Assembly (NCBI GenBank): GCA_017620455.1
Contig: JAFZQK010000033.1
Coordinates: 1 to 11,376 of the forward strand
DNA: 11,376 nucleotides
Direction: 5' to 3'
Source: Clostridia bacterium
Lineage (GTDB): Bacteria > Bacillota_A > Clostridia > Christensenellales > Aristaeellaceae
Positions 5,664 through 11,376 of this stretch are shown in pieces; the first letter of the stretch is position 1; every line of letters starts with the position of its first letter. The translations under genes were made by a program, and so were the position numbers. Below the pieces are notes generated by a model that was not told where the DNA came from, ran no database searches, and was given only the letters and a program-made list of their open reading frames with translations.

Positions 5664-6506
5664 TTATTTCAGCTCCGTGGTGGGAATGGCGTCCATATCG
5701 TCGAAGGCCTGGTTTTCCCCGCCCATGGCCCAGATGAAGGTGTAATTGCTGGTGCCGGCCCCGGCGTGGATGGACCAGGAGGGCGAGATCACCGCCTGCT
5801 CGTTCTGCATCACGATATGACGGGTCTCCTGCCCCTCGCCCATCATGTGGAACACCACGTTGCCTTCTGGCACCTCAAAGTAGAAATACACTTCCATCCG
5901 GCGCTCGTGGGTGTGGGCGGGCATGGTGTTCCATACCGAGCCCTTGTCCAGCACCGTCATGCCCATGCTGAGCTGACAGGTTTTGAGCACGGAGGGATGG
6001 ATGAACTGATTGATCACCCGCTTGTTGCTGGTTTCCGCGTCGCCGCAGGGCTTCTTCGCGGCGTCCGAGATCCGGATCAGCCGGTTTTCGTAGCTGCAGT
6101 GGGCCGGGGCGGACACGATGTAAAATTTCGCCGGCGCGGCGGGATCGGCGCTTTCAAACAGCACCTTCCTGGCGCCCCGGGTGATATACAGACAGTCCTT
6201 GTACCCCAGTTCGTACGCCGTTCCGTCCACCGTCACCTTCCCGGCGCCCCCCACGTTGAACATGCCGCATTCCCGGCGCTCCAGGAAATACGCCGTGCCG
6301 AAATTGTGCCAGATGTCGATGCCCTTGTCGATGCTCACCGGCTCCTCCACCGGCATGACGCCCAGCGTCACCATCCTGTCCACGTGGCTGTACACGGCCT
6401 GCACCCGATCCGGAACGAACAGGCTTTCGATCAGGAATTCCTTTCGGATTTCCTCGGTGGTATAGCGCTTAAAATCGCGCTGATTGCAGGAATAGCGGAT
6501 ATCCAT
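5664..6506 (-). CDS. kduI: 5-keto-4-deoxyuronate isomerase KduI
   Basis: A 280-residue cupin-fold isomerase, close to the 278 residues of E. coli KduI. It converts 5-keto-4-deoxyuronate, formed from unsaturated uronates released by pectin or glycosaminoglycan lyases, into 2,5-diketo-3-deoxygluconate. Zinc ligands are visible: His198 and His200 in AHTHERRMEVYFYF (197-210), Glu205 in the same segment, and His247 in SWSIHAGAGTSNY (243-255); these are the E. coli positions shifted by two. The N-terminal IDKGIDIWHNFGTAYFLERR (59-78) is also typical. The ATG at 6506 has AAGGAG 9 bases upstream; upstream in-frame ATGs would run into the divergent promoter and lack family similarity. It heads a three-gene operon ending at 4560. 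No uronate transporter, kdgK or kdgA is in the window. Confidence 0.95.
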   Translation of the reverse strand: MDIRYSCNQRDFKRYTTEEIRKEFLIESLFVPDRVQAVYSHVDRMVTLGVMPVEEPVSIDKGIDIWHNFGTAYFLERRECGMFNVGGAGKVTVDGTAYELGYKDCLYITRGARKVLFESADPAAPAKFYIVSAPAHCSYENRLIRISDAAKKPCGDAETSNKRVINQFIHPSVLKTCQLSMGMTVLDKGSVWNTMPAHTHERRMEVYFYFEVPEGNVVFHMMGEGQETRHIVMQNEQAVISPSWSIHAGAGTSNYTFIWAMGGENQAFDDMDAIPTTELK

Positions 6507-6663
6507 GGGCCTTCTCTCCTTTTTCCCGCCCGGCGGCGGCTTTTCGTGGGATCCCGAAAAGGATATTTCGCGGTGTATTTCGCTGCGCGGCGCGCAATTC
6601 CTCTGGCCGAATCGGTCGATCGTATGGAGGGAACGGACATGTTTTTCATAAAACCCGCTGCGA

Positions 6664-6692
6664 TTGACATTCAAATCCAAATAGGGTATGAT
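6664..6692 (+). promoter_or_regulatory. Sigma-A promoter for the DUF1858-yhaM unit
   Basis: TTGACA (6664-6669), 17-base spacer, TATGAT (6687-6692, 5 of 6). Transcription should start near 6699, about 25 bases before the DUF1858 ATG. It is divergent from kduI; a clear promoter for kduI could not be recognised in 6507-6663. Confidence 0.85.
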
Positions 6693-6723
6693 GAAATCCG
6701 AGAAAACGCAAAGGAGAATCCCC

Positions 6724-6933
6724 ATGACCAACAGCATCGACAAAACCATGTCCATCGGCGACGTACTCAATATCCACCGGGGCACCGCCCGCATTTTCAT
6801 GGAATTCGGCATGCACTGCCTGGGCTGCCCCCACGCCGTGGCGGAAAGCATCGAGGACGCCTGCGCCGCCCACGGCGCCAACGCGGACGAATTGGTGCAT
6901 CAGCTGAACGAATTCCTGGCGGAAGCCAAATAA
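6724..6933 (+). CDS. DUF1858 / redox-disulfide-domain small protein
   Basis: A 69-residue soluble protein. SIGDVLNIHRGTARIFMEFG (10-29) is the DUF1858 helix-turn pattern, followed by MHCLGCPHA (30-38) with a CxxC pair (Cys32, Cys35) and a C-terminal helix. The family is known as a hybrid-cluster-protein-associated disulfide redox domain, common as a small stand-alone protein in anaerobes; the true partner is unknown. The ATG at 6724 has AAAGGAG 7-8 bases upstream; an in-frame ATG at 6688 overlaps the -10 box and cannot be used. The nuclease gene follows after 23 bases on the same transcript. Confidence 0.85.
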   Translation: MTNSIDKTMSIGDVLNIHRGTARIFMEFGMHCLGCPHAVAESIEDACAAHGANADELVHQLNEFLAEAK

Positions 6934-6956
6934 AAAATCAGAAACAGAGGGTATTT

Positions 6957-7973
6957 ATGCGTCAGTTGACCGTAGCTTCCCTGGCGAGGGATATGAAATT
7001 TGAAGGCTTCCTCCTGGTGCGCTCCGCCGAACAGCGCACCTCCTCCAACGGCGGCAAATACCTGGATATGACGCTGTGCGACACCACGGGGGACATCAAC
7101 TGCAAAATGTGGGACGGCACCGTGCAGCCCCCGAAGCAGGGAAGCGTGGTGAAGGTACGGGGCACCGTGCAGGAATACAACGGCCGGCTGCAGATGCGCA
7201 TCGAGCGCCTGCGCGATCCCGCCCCGGAGGACGACGTGGACCCCGCCCAGCTGATGCCCTGCGCCCCGGAAAAGCCCGAAAGCATGCTGGCGGAGATCCA
7301 CCGCACCATCGACCGGATGCAGACCCCGGAGCTGCAGAAGATCCTGCGGGAAATGATCCGCCTGTGCGGGGATCAGCTGAATTACTATCCCGCCGCCCAG
7401 CGAGTGCACCACGCCGAGCGCAGCGGGCTGCTGCACCATACCCTGTCCGTCCTCAGGGCGGCGGAAGCCCTGCTGCCCCTGTACCCGTACCTGGACGGGG
7501 ATCTGCTGCGGGCCGGCTGCATCGCCCACGACCTGAGCAAGACCGCGGAATTCCTTTCCGACGAATCGGGCAACGTGGCCGATTATTCCGCCGAGGGCCA
7601 GCTGCTGGGCCATCTGGTGCACGGCGTCGTCCGGGTACAGGAGGCTGCGAAAAACTGCGGCGTCACCGGAGAATACGTGCTGCTGCTTTCCCACATGGTC
7701 ATCAGCCATCACGGCCAGCCGGACCACGGCAGTCCCCGGCCGCCCATGTTCCCGGAGGCGGAAATGCTGCACCTGCTGGACGATATGGACGCCAAAATGA
7801 ACGAAATGGAGGGCGTCATGCGCCGCACGCCGGCGGGCGCTTTCTCCGAAAAGATCTGGTCCCTGGACCGGCGGCTTTATCACCCCCGCACCCCCGCCAC
7901 GGAGCCGGAAACGAAGGCCGGGAACGGGCCCTCCGCCCCCGACGGCCGCAGCACTTACGACGGGCTGCTGTAA
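6957..7973 (+). CDS. yhaM: YhaM-type OB-fold/HD-domain 3'-5' exoribonuclease
   Basis: 338 residues, slightly longer than Bacillus YhaM (about 314). Residues 1-90 are a nucleic-acid-binding OB-fold (FLLVRSAEQRTSSNGGKYLD, then GDINCKMWD at 45-53 and VVKVRGTVQEYNGRLQMRIER at 64-84). Residues about 150-290 are an HD phosphohydrolase domain: HHAERSGLLHHT (151-162), catalytic HD at 191-192 in GCIAHDLSK, His219, then SHHGQPDHGSP (250-260) and DDMDAK (275-280). YhaM enzymes trim single-stranded RNA 3' ends in a metal-dependent way in the cytoplasm. The C-terminal tail (about 310-338) is Pro-, Glu- and Lys-rich and probably disordered. The ATG follows AGAGGG by 6 bases. It is co-transcribed with the DUF1858 gene. 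Its activity on DNA or RNA cannot be told from sequence. Confidence 0.9.
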   Translation: MRQLTVASLARDMKFEGFLLVRSAEQRTSSNGGKYLDMTLCDTTGDINCKMWDGTVQPPKQGSVVKVRGTVQEYNGRLQMRIERLRDPAPEDDVDPAQLMPCAPEKPESMLAEIHRTIDRMQTPELQKILREMIRLCGDQLNYYPAAQRVHHAERSGLLHHTLSVLRAAEALLPLYPYLDGDLLRAGCIAHDLSKTAEFLSDESGNVADYSAEGQLLGHLVHGVVRVQEAAKNCGVTGEYVLLLSHMVISHHGQPDHGSPRPPMFPEAEMLHLLDDMDAKMNEMEGVMRRTPAGAFSEKIWSLDRRLYHPRTPATEPETKAGNGPSAPDGRSTYDGLL

Positions 7974-8009
7974 ATTTATGAAAAGCCGCTGCCCGGCGCG
8001 GAAAAACGC

Positions 8010-8038
8010 TTGACGAAAGATGAAGAAACTGTTACAAT
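8010..8038 (+). promoter_or_regulatory. Sigma-A promoter for the lipoprotein gene
   Basis: TTGACG (8010-8015), 17 bases, TACAAT (8033-8038); each box has one mismatch. The start would be near 8045, giving a leader of about 72 bases. That leader can form CCCCGG (8050-8055) with CCGGGG (8090-8095) or the local palindrome CCCGGCCGGG (8085-8094), just before the AAGGAGG site at 8101-8107. No terminator is seen after yhaM, so readthrough from upstream is likely too. Confidence 0.8.
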
Positions 8039-8117
8039 AATATAAACATCCCCGGACATTTTTTCGCATGCCTGTTTTGCGGATCCCGGCCGGGGCGATG
8101 CAAGGAGGTTTCTTCCG

Positions 8118-8909
8118 ATGAAAAAATCATTTTTGATATTGGCGCTGATCCTGGCCGCCGTGCTGCTGGCCGGATGCGGCGGGAGCGACGAAACTTATCC
8201 GGAAGCGGGCGCTTCCCAGCAGCAGAAGGACCCCATGACCGTGGAGACGCCCACGGACGCCCCCGCCAGGGCCGATTCCTCGCTGCCGGAGGGGTATGAC
8301 CCGGCCTCCGAGGAGGACAGCGGGAATTACGTTTCCGGGGCGGCTTACGATTCCATGGGCCGGCAGATCTACGCCGGCGCCACCCCCAAGGCCCTGAACC
8401 CCGTTGATCTTCCCACCCCCACGCCCCGGCCTCCGCTGAACTTCACCTATGCGGACGCCAAGGCGGACAATCTGAAGCTCACCTTCCAGGCGCCGGTGGG
8501 CTGGCGCATGGACGTGTCCGCGTCGGACACGCTGGTGCTGCAGGATCCCAACATGTACGACAACGTCAACGCCACCATGACGGTAAAGATCCTTTCCGTG
8601 CCCGCCACCTATAAACTGGCCGACACGAAAACCGAAGTGAAGAACATGCTCAAGGAGATCGGGCAGTACAACTACACCGAATGGAAGCCCACTGAGCTGG
8701 CGGCCCGCACGCTGCTTCACAAGGACGGCTATTACGCCAACTACCGCGGCGTGCAGTACGACGGCACCATCGTCCGCGGCCGGGTCATGGTGGCCCTGCT
8801 GGACGGGAACCGCATCATCACCCTGCACATGTCCTGCCCCGCCGGTTACAATGAAAGCTACATGAACGTGGTCAGTCATTTCCGGGAAACCCTCAAGCAG
8901 GCGCAGTAA
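8118..8909 (+). CDS. Secreted lipoprotein of unknown function
   Basis: 263 residues. The N-terminus is a lipoprotein signal: KK, hydrophobic run, lipobox LAGC with Cys20 as the lipidated residue, then GGS. Residues about 22-110 are low complexity, rich in Pro, Thr, Ala, Asp and Ser (with a TPTPRPP stretch), and look like a flexible tether through the wall. Residues about 112-262 form a globular domain (FTYADAKADNLKLTFQAPVGW, later VQYDGTIVRGRVMVALLDGNRIITLHM, ending with an amphipathic helix). The pattern of a 'PVGW' strand, a lipid-facing beta sheet and a C-terminal 'VVSHFRETL' helix is reminiscent of PsbP-like or DUF1795-like domains, but no catalytic motif is visible and the family was not recognised with certainty. 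AAGGAGG lies 10 bases before the ATG. It is a single-gene unit between its own promoter and a strong terminator. Confidence 0.85.
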   Translation: MKKSFLILALILAAVLLAGCGGSDETYPEAGASQQQKDPMTVETPTDAPARADSSLPEGYDPASEEDSGNYVSGAAYDSMGRQIYAGATPKALNPVDLPTPTPRPPLNFTYADAKADNLKLTFQAPVGWRMDVSASDTLVLQDPNMYDNVNATMTVKILSVPATYKLADTKTEVKNMLKEIGQYNYTEWKPTELAARTLLHKDGYYANYRGVQYDGTIVRGRVMVALLDGNRIITLHMSCPAGYNESYMNVVSHFRETLKQAQ

Positions 8910-8925
8910 CATCATAAGAAAACGC

Positions 8926-8962
8926 ATCGCCGCGGGCATACAGTCCGCGGCGATCATTTTTT
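8926..8962. terminator. Probably bidirectional intrinsic terminator between convergent genes
   Basis: Perfect 10-pair stem ATCGCCGCGG (8926-8935) with CCGCGGCGAT (8945-8954) and a 9-base loop. On the plus strand it is followed by CATTTTTT (8955-8962), ending the lipoprotein gene. On the minus strand the same stem is followed by GCGTTTT, which can end the cyclase gene whose stop codon is at 8982-8980. Confidence 0.88.
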
Positions 8963-8979
8963 GCGTGCTTTTCCCGTTT

Positions 8980-10869
8980 TTATCTGGGTCGTTTTCCTTC
9001 GGCGGCCTTGCGCCGGTTCTTGATTTCATACATCTGGGCATCCGCGGCCTGCATGCATCCCTCCAGGGTCTTTTCCTCCCCCGGGACGGCGGCGGCCACG
9101 CCGATGCTCATGCGCAGGCGGTAAGGCACGGTTTCGCTGAACGCATTGACGTCCGCCAGGATGCGCTGCCGCAGCTCCGTTTCCGCGCCGGAGGCGATCA
9201 CCAGGAACTCGTCCCCGCCGTAGCGCATGATGAAATCCCGGGGGCCGCAGGCGTTCTGCAGGATCCGGGCGGCGGCGCACAGGGCGGCGTCCCCGCTTTC
9301 GTGGCTGAACTGATCGTTGATATCCTTCATATCGTCCATGTCGATAAAGAGCACCTGCACGCCCTTTTCTTCCCGGAGGAATACCGTGAACAGCTTCTCC
9401 CCGAAGCGCTTCAGCCCGAAGCGGTTGAACAGCCCCGTCAGCGGATCCCGGACGTACAGATCGTCCAGCACCTCGTTCAGATTTCGCAGCAGGCACTTCT
9501 TGCGCACGTTTTCAATGGCGATTTCCAGGAAGCTGAAAATGCTCTCGTGCAGGTTCAGCTTCGCCGCTTCGCTGATGCCCTGCATGGCCAGGTAGCCGAT
9601 GGAATAGGTGTTGTAATGCAGGGGATAAAAGACCCAGAAGCGCTCCCTGCGCATCAGGTCCCGGGGCAGCAGCTCCAGCGTGGGGAACCGGGCGTACTGG
9701 TTTTTGTCGTCCAGCTGATATCCGCTGTTCCCCCGGGTGGCCAGGATCATTTCGCTCCCGAAGGATTCGGAATCGTGCTGCCAGTTCTTCTTCTCATAGT
9801 TATCGAAATAATAATCGTTGACGCACAGGTACACCCCGTCGCAGCCGAAAATCCTTTCGTTTTTCTCCACGATCCGCATCAGCTCCGGCAAGTCCGCCGC
9901 CTCGAACATTTCCTGGGCCATCTGGTCCTGCATGATATAGAAATTTTTCAGGAACCGGGTCTGATGGAAATACTTGTTGCGCACGTATTCCGGCGTGGAT
10001 TTTTCCTTGCAGCCGCAGGATTCGGAGCATACGATGCCGTGCCCGAACATGACGTGATCCCGCTTTTCCTTCCCGGTGATCAGCGCCATCAGCACATCCA
10101 TGGCCTCGTAGTTCAGCGCCTCGTTGTCCCGCTTGACGGTGGACAGGCGGGGGCTGGAAAGCTCCGCGCTGGTGAGGTTGTCAAAGCCGGTGACGATCAC
10201 TTCCTTGGGGATGCGCACGCCGTTCCTTTCCAGGGTTTCCAGGATGCCCAGGGCCATATCGTCGTTGGCGCAGATGAAGGCGTCCGGCAGCGGCTTCCCT
10301 TCCCGGAGCCATTCGTCGGCGACGCGGTTGCCGTCGCTGGTGCGCCAGGTGCAGGGGAGCACCGTCACGTCTTTGGGGTCCACGCCGTTGCTCCTGCATG
10401 CGTCCAGAAAGCCGTCCAGCCGCTGCTGCCCTTCGGAGCAGCCGTTGTCCATGATCCCCGTCAGGTATACCAGCCGCCGGGCGCCGTGAACGCGGATCAC
10501 GTGGTCTGCGATCTCCTCCTGGGCCTTCCGGTTGTCGATGCCGATCAGGGCGCAGCCCTCGATGGGGCAGTCCACGCTCACCGCCGGAATGCCCGCCTCC
10601 CGCACCCGCCGGGCGATCTCCTCCCGGGCGGTGTTGAGCACCACCTGGTTGCCCTGGATCAGCGCGCCGTCGAACTGGCTCAGATCCGCCAGATTGAAAA
10701 TCGCGTACTCGCTGCGGCTGTTGTCGTTCTCCACGTCCTTGCCAAAGCAGTCGAACACGCACAGCTGCACGTTTTCATGCTCGTCCACGTACTGCTTGAG
10801 CCCGTGCAGCGTGCTTTCCACCAGTTCGTAATTCCAGTCCGCCGTAAAGAATGCGATCCGATAATTCAT
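8980..10869 (-). CDS. Soluble LacI-type ligand-sensor / GGDEF diguanylate cyclase
   Basis: 629 residues with no signal peptide, membrane segment or helix-turn-helix. Residues 1 to about 285 form a periplasmic-binding-protein-like sensor of the LacI regulator type (IPAVSVDCPIEGCALIGIDN at 94-113; DAFICANDDMALGIL at 196-210; VIVTGFDN at 224-231; STVKRD at 243-248). A CSESCGC cluster (281-287) follows. Residues about 300-465 are a linker or GAF-like region. The GGDEF domain is about 470-620: DPLTGLFNR (475-483), FIDMDDMKDIND (508-519) and RYGGDEF (549-555). Active-site residues look intact, so it should make c-di-GMP from two GTP in the cytoplasm. The inhibitory RxxD site before GGDEF is absent (GPRD there). 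A sugar-like ligand probably tunes activity. GGGAG lies 9 bases before the ATG. It is a monocistronic unit with its own promoter. Confidence 0.9.
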   Translation of the reverse strand: MNYRIAFFTADWNYELVESTLHGLKQYVDEHENVQLCVFDCFGKDVENDNSRSEYAIFNLADLSQFDGALIQGNQVVLNTAREEIARRVREAGIPAVSVDCPIEGCALIGIDNRKAQEEIADHVIRVHGARRLVYLTGIMDNGCSEGQQRLDGFLDACRSNGVDPKDVTVLPCTWRTSDGNRVADEWLREGKPLPDAFICANDDMALGILETLERNGVRIPKEVIVTGFDNLTSAELSSPRLSTVKRDNEALNYEAMDVLMALITGKEKRDHVMFGHGIVCSESCGCKEKSTPEYVRNKYFHQTRFLKNFYIMQDQMAQEMFEAADLPELMRIVEKNERIFGCDGVYLCVNDYYFDNYEKKNWQHDSESFGSEMILATRGNSGYQLDDKNQYARFPTLELLPRDLMRRERFWVFYPLHYNTYSIGYLAMQGISEAAKLNLHESIFSFLEIAIENVRKKCLLRNLNEVLDDLYVRDPLTGLFNRFGLKRFGEKLFTVFLREEKGVQVLFIDMDDMKDINDQFSHESGDAALCAAARILQNACGPRDFIMRYGGDEFLVIASGAETELRQRILADVNAFSETVPYRLRMSIGVAAAVPGEEKTLEGCMQAADAQMYEIKNRRKAAEGKRPR

Positions 10870-10900
10870 TCTTTTCCGCTCCCGATGCGTCGTTGTGCCT

Positions 10901-10933
10901 AAAAAACGTACCGCCGCGTTCCCTCTGCGGCAG
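10901..10933 (-). promoter_or_regulatory. Hairpin plus T-run in the cyclase leader, possible attenuator
   Basis: On the minus strand CTGCCGC (10933-10927) can pair with GCGGCGG (10917-10911), seven pairs including one wobble, with a 9-base loop. After TACG comes a six-T run (10906-10901). It lies between the promoter and the start codon, so it could terminate transcription early. The four-base gap before the T-run makes it a weak terminator. Confidence 0.35.
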
Positions 10934-10965
10934 ACGATGCGGATTATTGATTGCTATACCGGTTT

Positions 10966-10994
10966 ATTATATCATTCTTTTTCCGCGTTTTCCA
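10966..10994 (-). promoter_or_regulatory. Promoter for the LacI-GGDEF gene
   Basis: TGGAAA (10994-10989, 4 of 6), 17 bases, perfect TATAAT (10971-10966) on the minus strand. The start would be near 10959, leaving a 90-base leader that contains the hairpin at 10911-10933. Confidence 0.7.
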
Positions 10995-11017
10995 GCCCTT
11001 TTTCTTGTTTTTTCTAT

Positions 11018-11045
11018 AAAAAAATGCCGCCGGAATACCGGCGGC
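11018..11045 (-). terminator. Intrinsic terminator after tpiA
   Basis: Perfect 8-pair stem GCCGCCGG (11026-11033) with CCGGCGGC (11038-11045) and loop AATA. On the minus strand it is followed by A and seven T (11024-11018). It starts 15 bases after the tpiA stop codon and isolates the cyclase gene from glycolytic transcription. Confidence 0.9.
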
Positions 11046-11060
11046 GCCTGTGAAAACGGA

Positions 11061-11375
11061 TTATTTGTCGTAATTGACCACCAGGGAGAAATCCGGCGCC
11101 TTCAGGGACGCGCCGCCGATGAGGCCGCCGTCGATTTCCGGCTGCGCCATGAGGCCCTTGACGTTCTTGGGGTTCATGCTGCCGCCGTACTGGATGCGCA
11201 CCGCGTTGGCCACGCGCTTGCCGTATTTCCGGGCGATGGCGGCGCGGATGACGCCGATGGTCTCGTTGGCCTGCTCGTCGGTGGCGGTCAGGCCGGTGCC
11301 GATGGCCCACACGGGCTCGTACGCGATGACCAGCTTGCTGATTTCCTTGTCCGTCAGGCCGTTGAGGGCGATCAG
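11061..11375 (-). CDS. tpiA: Triosephosphate isomerase (3' part, start outside window)
   Basis: The last 104 residues are visible. [11 protein letters not shown] carries the catalytic glutamate (visible residue 20). YGGSMNPKN and the GGLIGGASL phosphate-binding loop follow, and the protein ends VVNYDK. These are diagnostic of triosephosphate isomerase, which interconverts dihydroxyacetone phosphate and glyceraldehyde-3-phosphate in glycolysis. About 145 residues, including the catalytic Lys and His, lie beyond base 11376. In many Firmicutes tpiA sits in a gapA-pgk-tpiA-gpmI-eno cluster; here it is the last gene before a terminator, so the cluster, if present, lies upstream outside the window. 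Confidence 0.96.
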   Translation of the reverse strand: MIALNGLTDKEISKLVIAYEPVWAIGTGLTATDEQANETIGVIRAAIARKYGKRVANAVRIQYGGSMNPKNVKGLMAQPEIDGGLIGGASLKAPDFSLVVNYDK

Positions 11376-11376
11376 G

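Noticed and set aside
6507..6881. N-terminal extension of KduI to 6881
   Set aside because: It crosses the divergent promoter and the DUF1858 gene; the ATG at 6506 gives the normal family length and has AAGGAG upstream.
5766..6956. Long N-terminal extension of the YhaM-type protein
   Set aside because: The extension runs antisense through kduI and across the DUF1858 gene; the ATG at 6957 has its own ribosome binding site and begins the OB-fold.
8965..10902. 645-residue open frame on the plus strand opposite the cyclase gene
   Set aside because: Antisense shadow with His/Val/Gln-rich composition; the minus-strand protein has clear LacI-type and GGDEF motifs.
1..11376. Mobile elements, CRISPR arrays, tRNA or rRNA genes
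   Set aside because: No transposase, direct-repeat spacer pattern, cloverleaf or ribosomal RNA signature was seen on either strand.

Overview
The window reads as chromosomal DNA of a GC-rich Gram-positive, Clostridia-like bacterium. Evidence: AGGAGG-type ribosome binding sites before nearly every gene, TTGACA/TATAAT promoters, lipobox and Sec signal peptides, a YhaM-type nuclease, a small DUF1858 CxxC protein, an M23/SpoIIQ-like membrane protein and a glmS-type ribozyme. The taxon cannot be fixed further from sequence alone. No rRNA, tRNA, IS element, CRISPR array or phage gene was seen; all genes look intact except the two cut by the window edges.

Layout. 1-381 (-): start of a secreted sugar-type ABC solute-binding protein, preceded by a 430-base AT-rich intergenic region. 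860-3663 (-): a tight three-gene operon, transcribed nagB, then a stand-alone GlmU-type acetyltransferase, then glmM. Its leader carries a glmS-type self-cleaving ribozyme (about 3702-3833) behind a perfect consensus sigma-A promoter (3911-3939). 3940-4491 (-): M23/SpoIIQ-like membrane protein. 4606-6506 (-): kduI, a DUF4177 protein and a kduD-like dehydrogenase, an operon for unsaturated uronate catabolism. 6664-7973 (+): divergent promoter, DUF1858 protein and YhaM-type HD nuclease. 8010-8909 (+): own promoter and a lipoprotein of unknown role, ending at a probably bidirectional terminator. 8980-10869 (-): soluble LacI-type sensor fused to a GGDEF diguanylate cyclase. 11061-11375 (-): 3' part of tpiA.

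Main point. A glmS ribozyme is cleaved in response to glucosamine-6-phosphate (GlcN6P) and normally shuts off glmS, the GlcN6P synthase. Here the gene behind it is nagB, normally a GlcN6P deaminase, followed by the acetyltransferase and mutase that carry GlcN6P on to GlcNAc-1-phosphate. Product feedback makes sense only if this NagB makes GlcN6P from fructose-6-phosphate and ammonia. The operon is therefore a candidate GlmS-independent, ribozyme-controlled route toward UDP-GlcNAc. The ribozyme and the gene order are read directly from sequence; the reversed flux is inference.

Much of the rest fits a polysaccharide-degrading lifestyle: the sugar-type binding protein, the kdu genes and the cytoplasmic ligand-sensing c-di-GMP enzyme.
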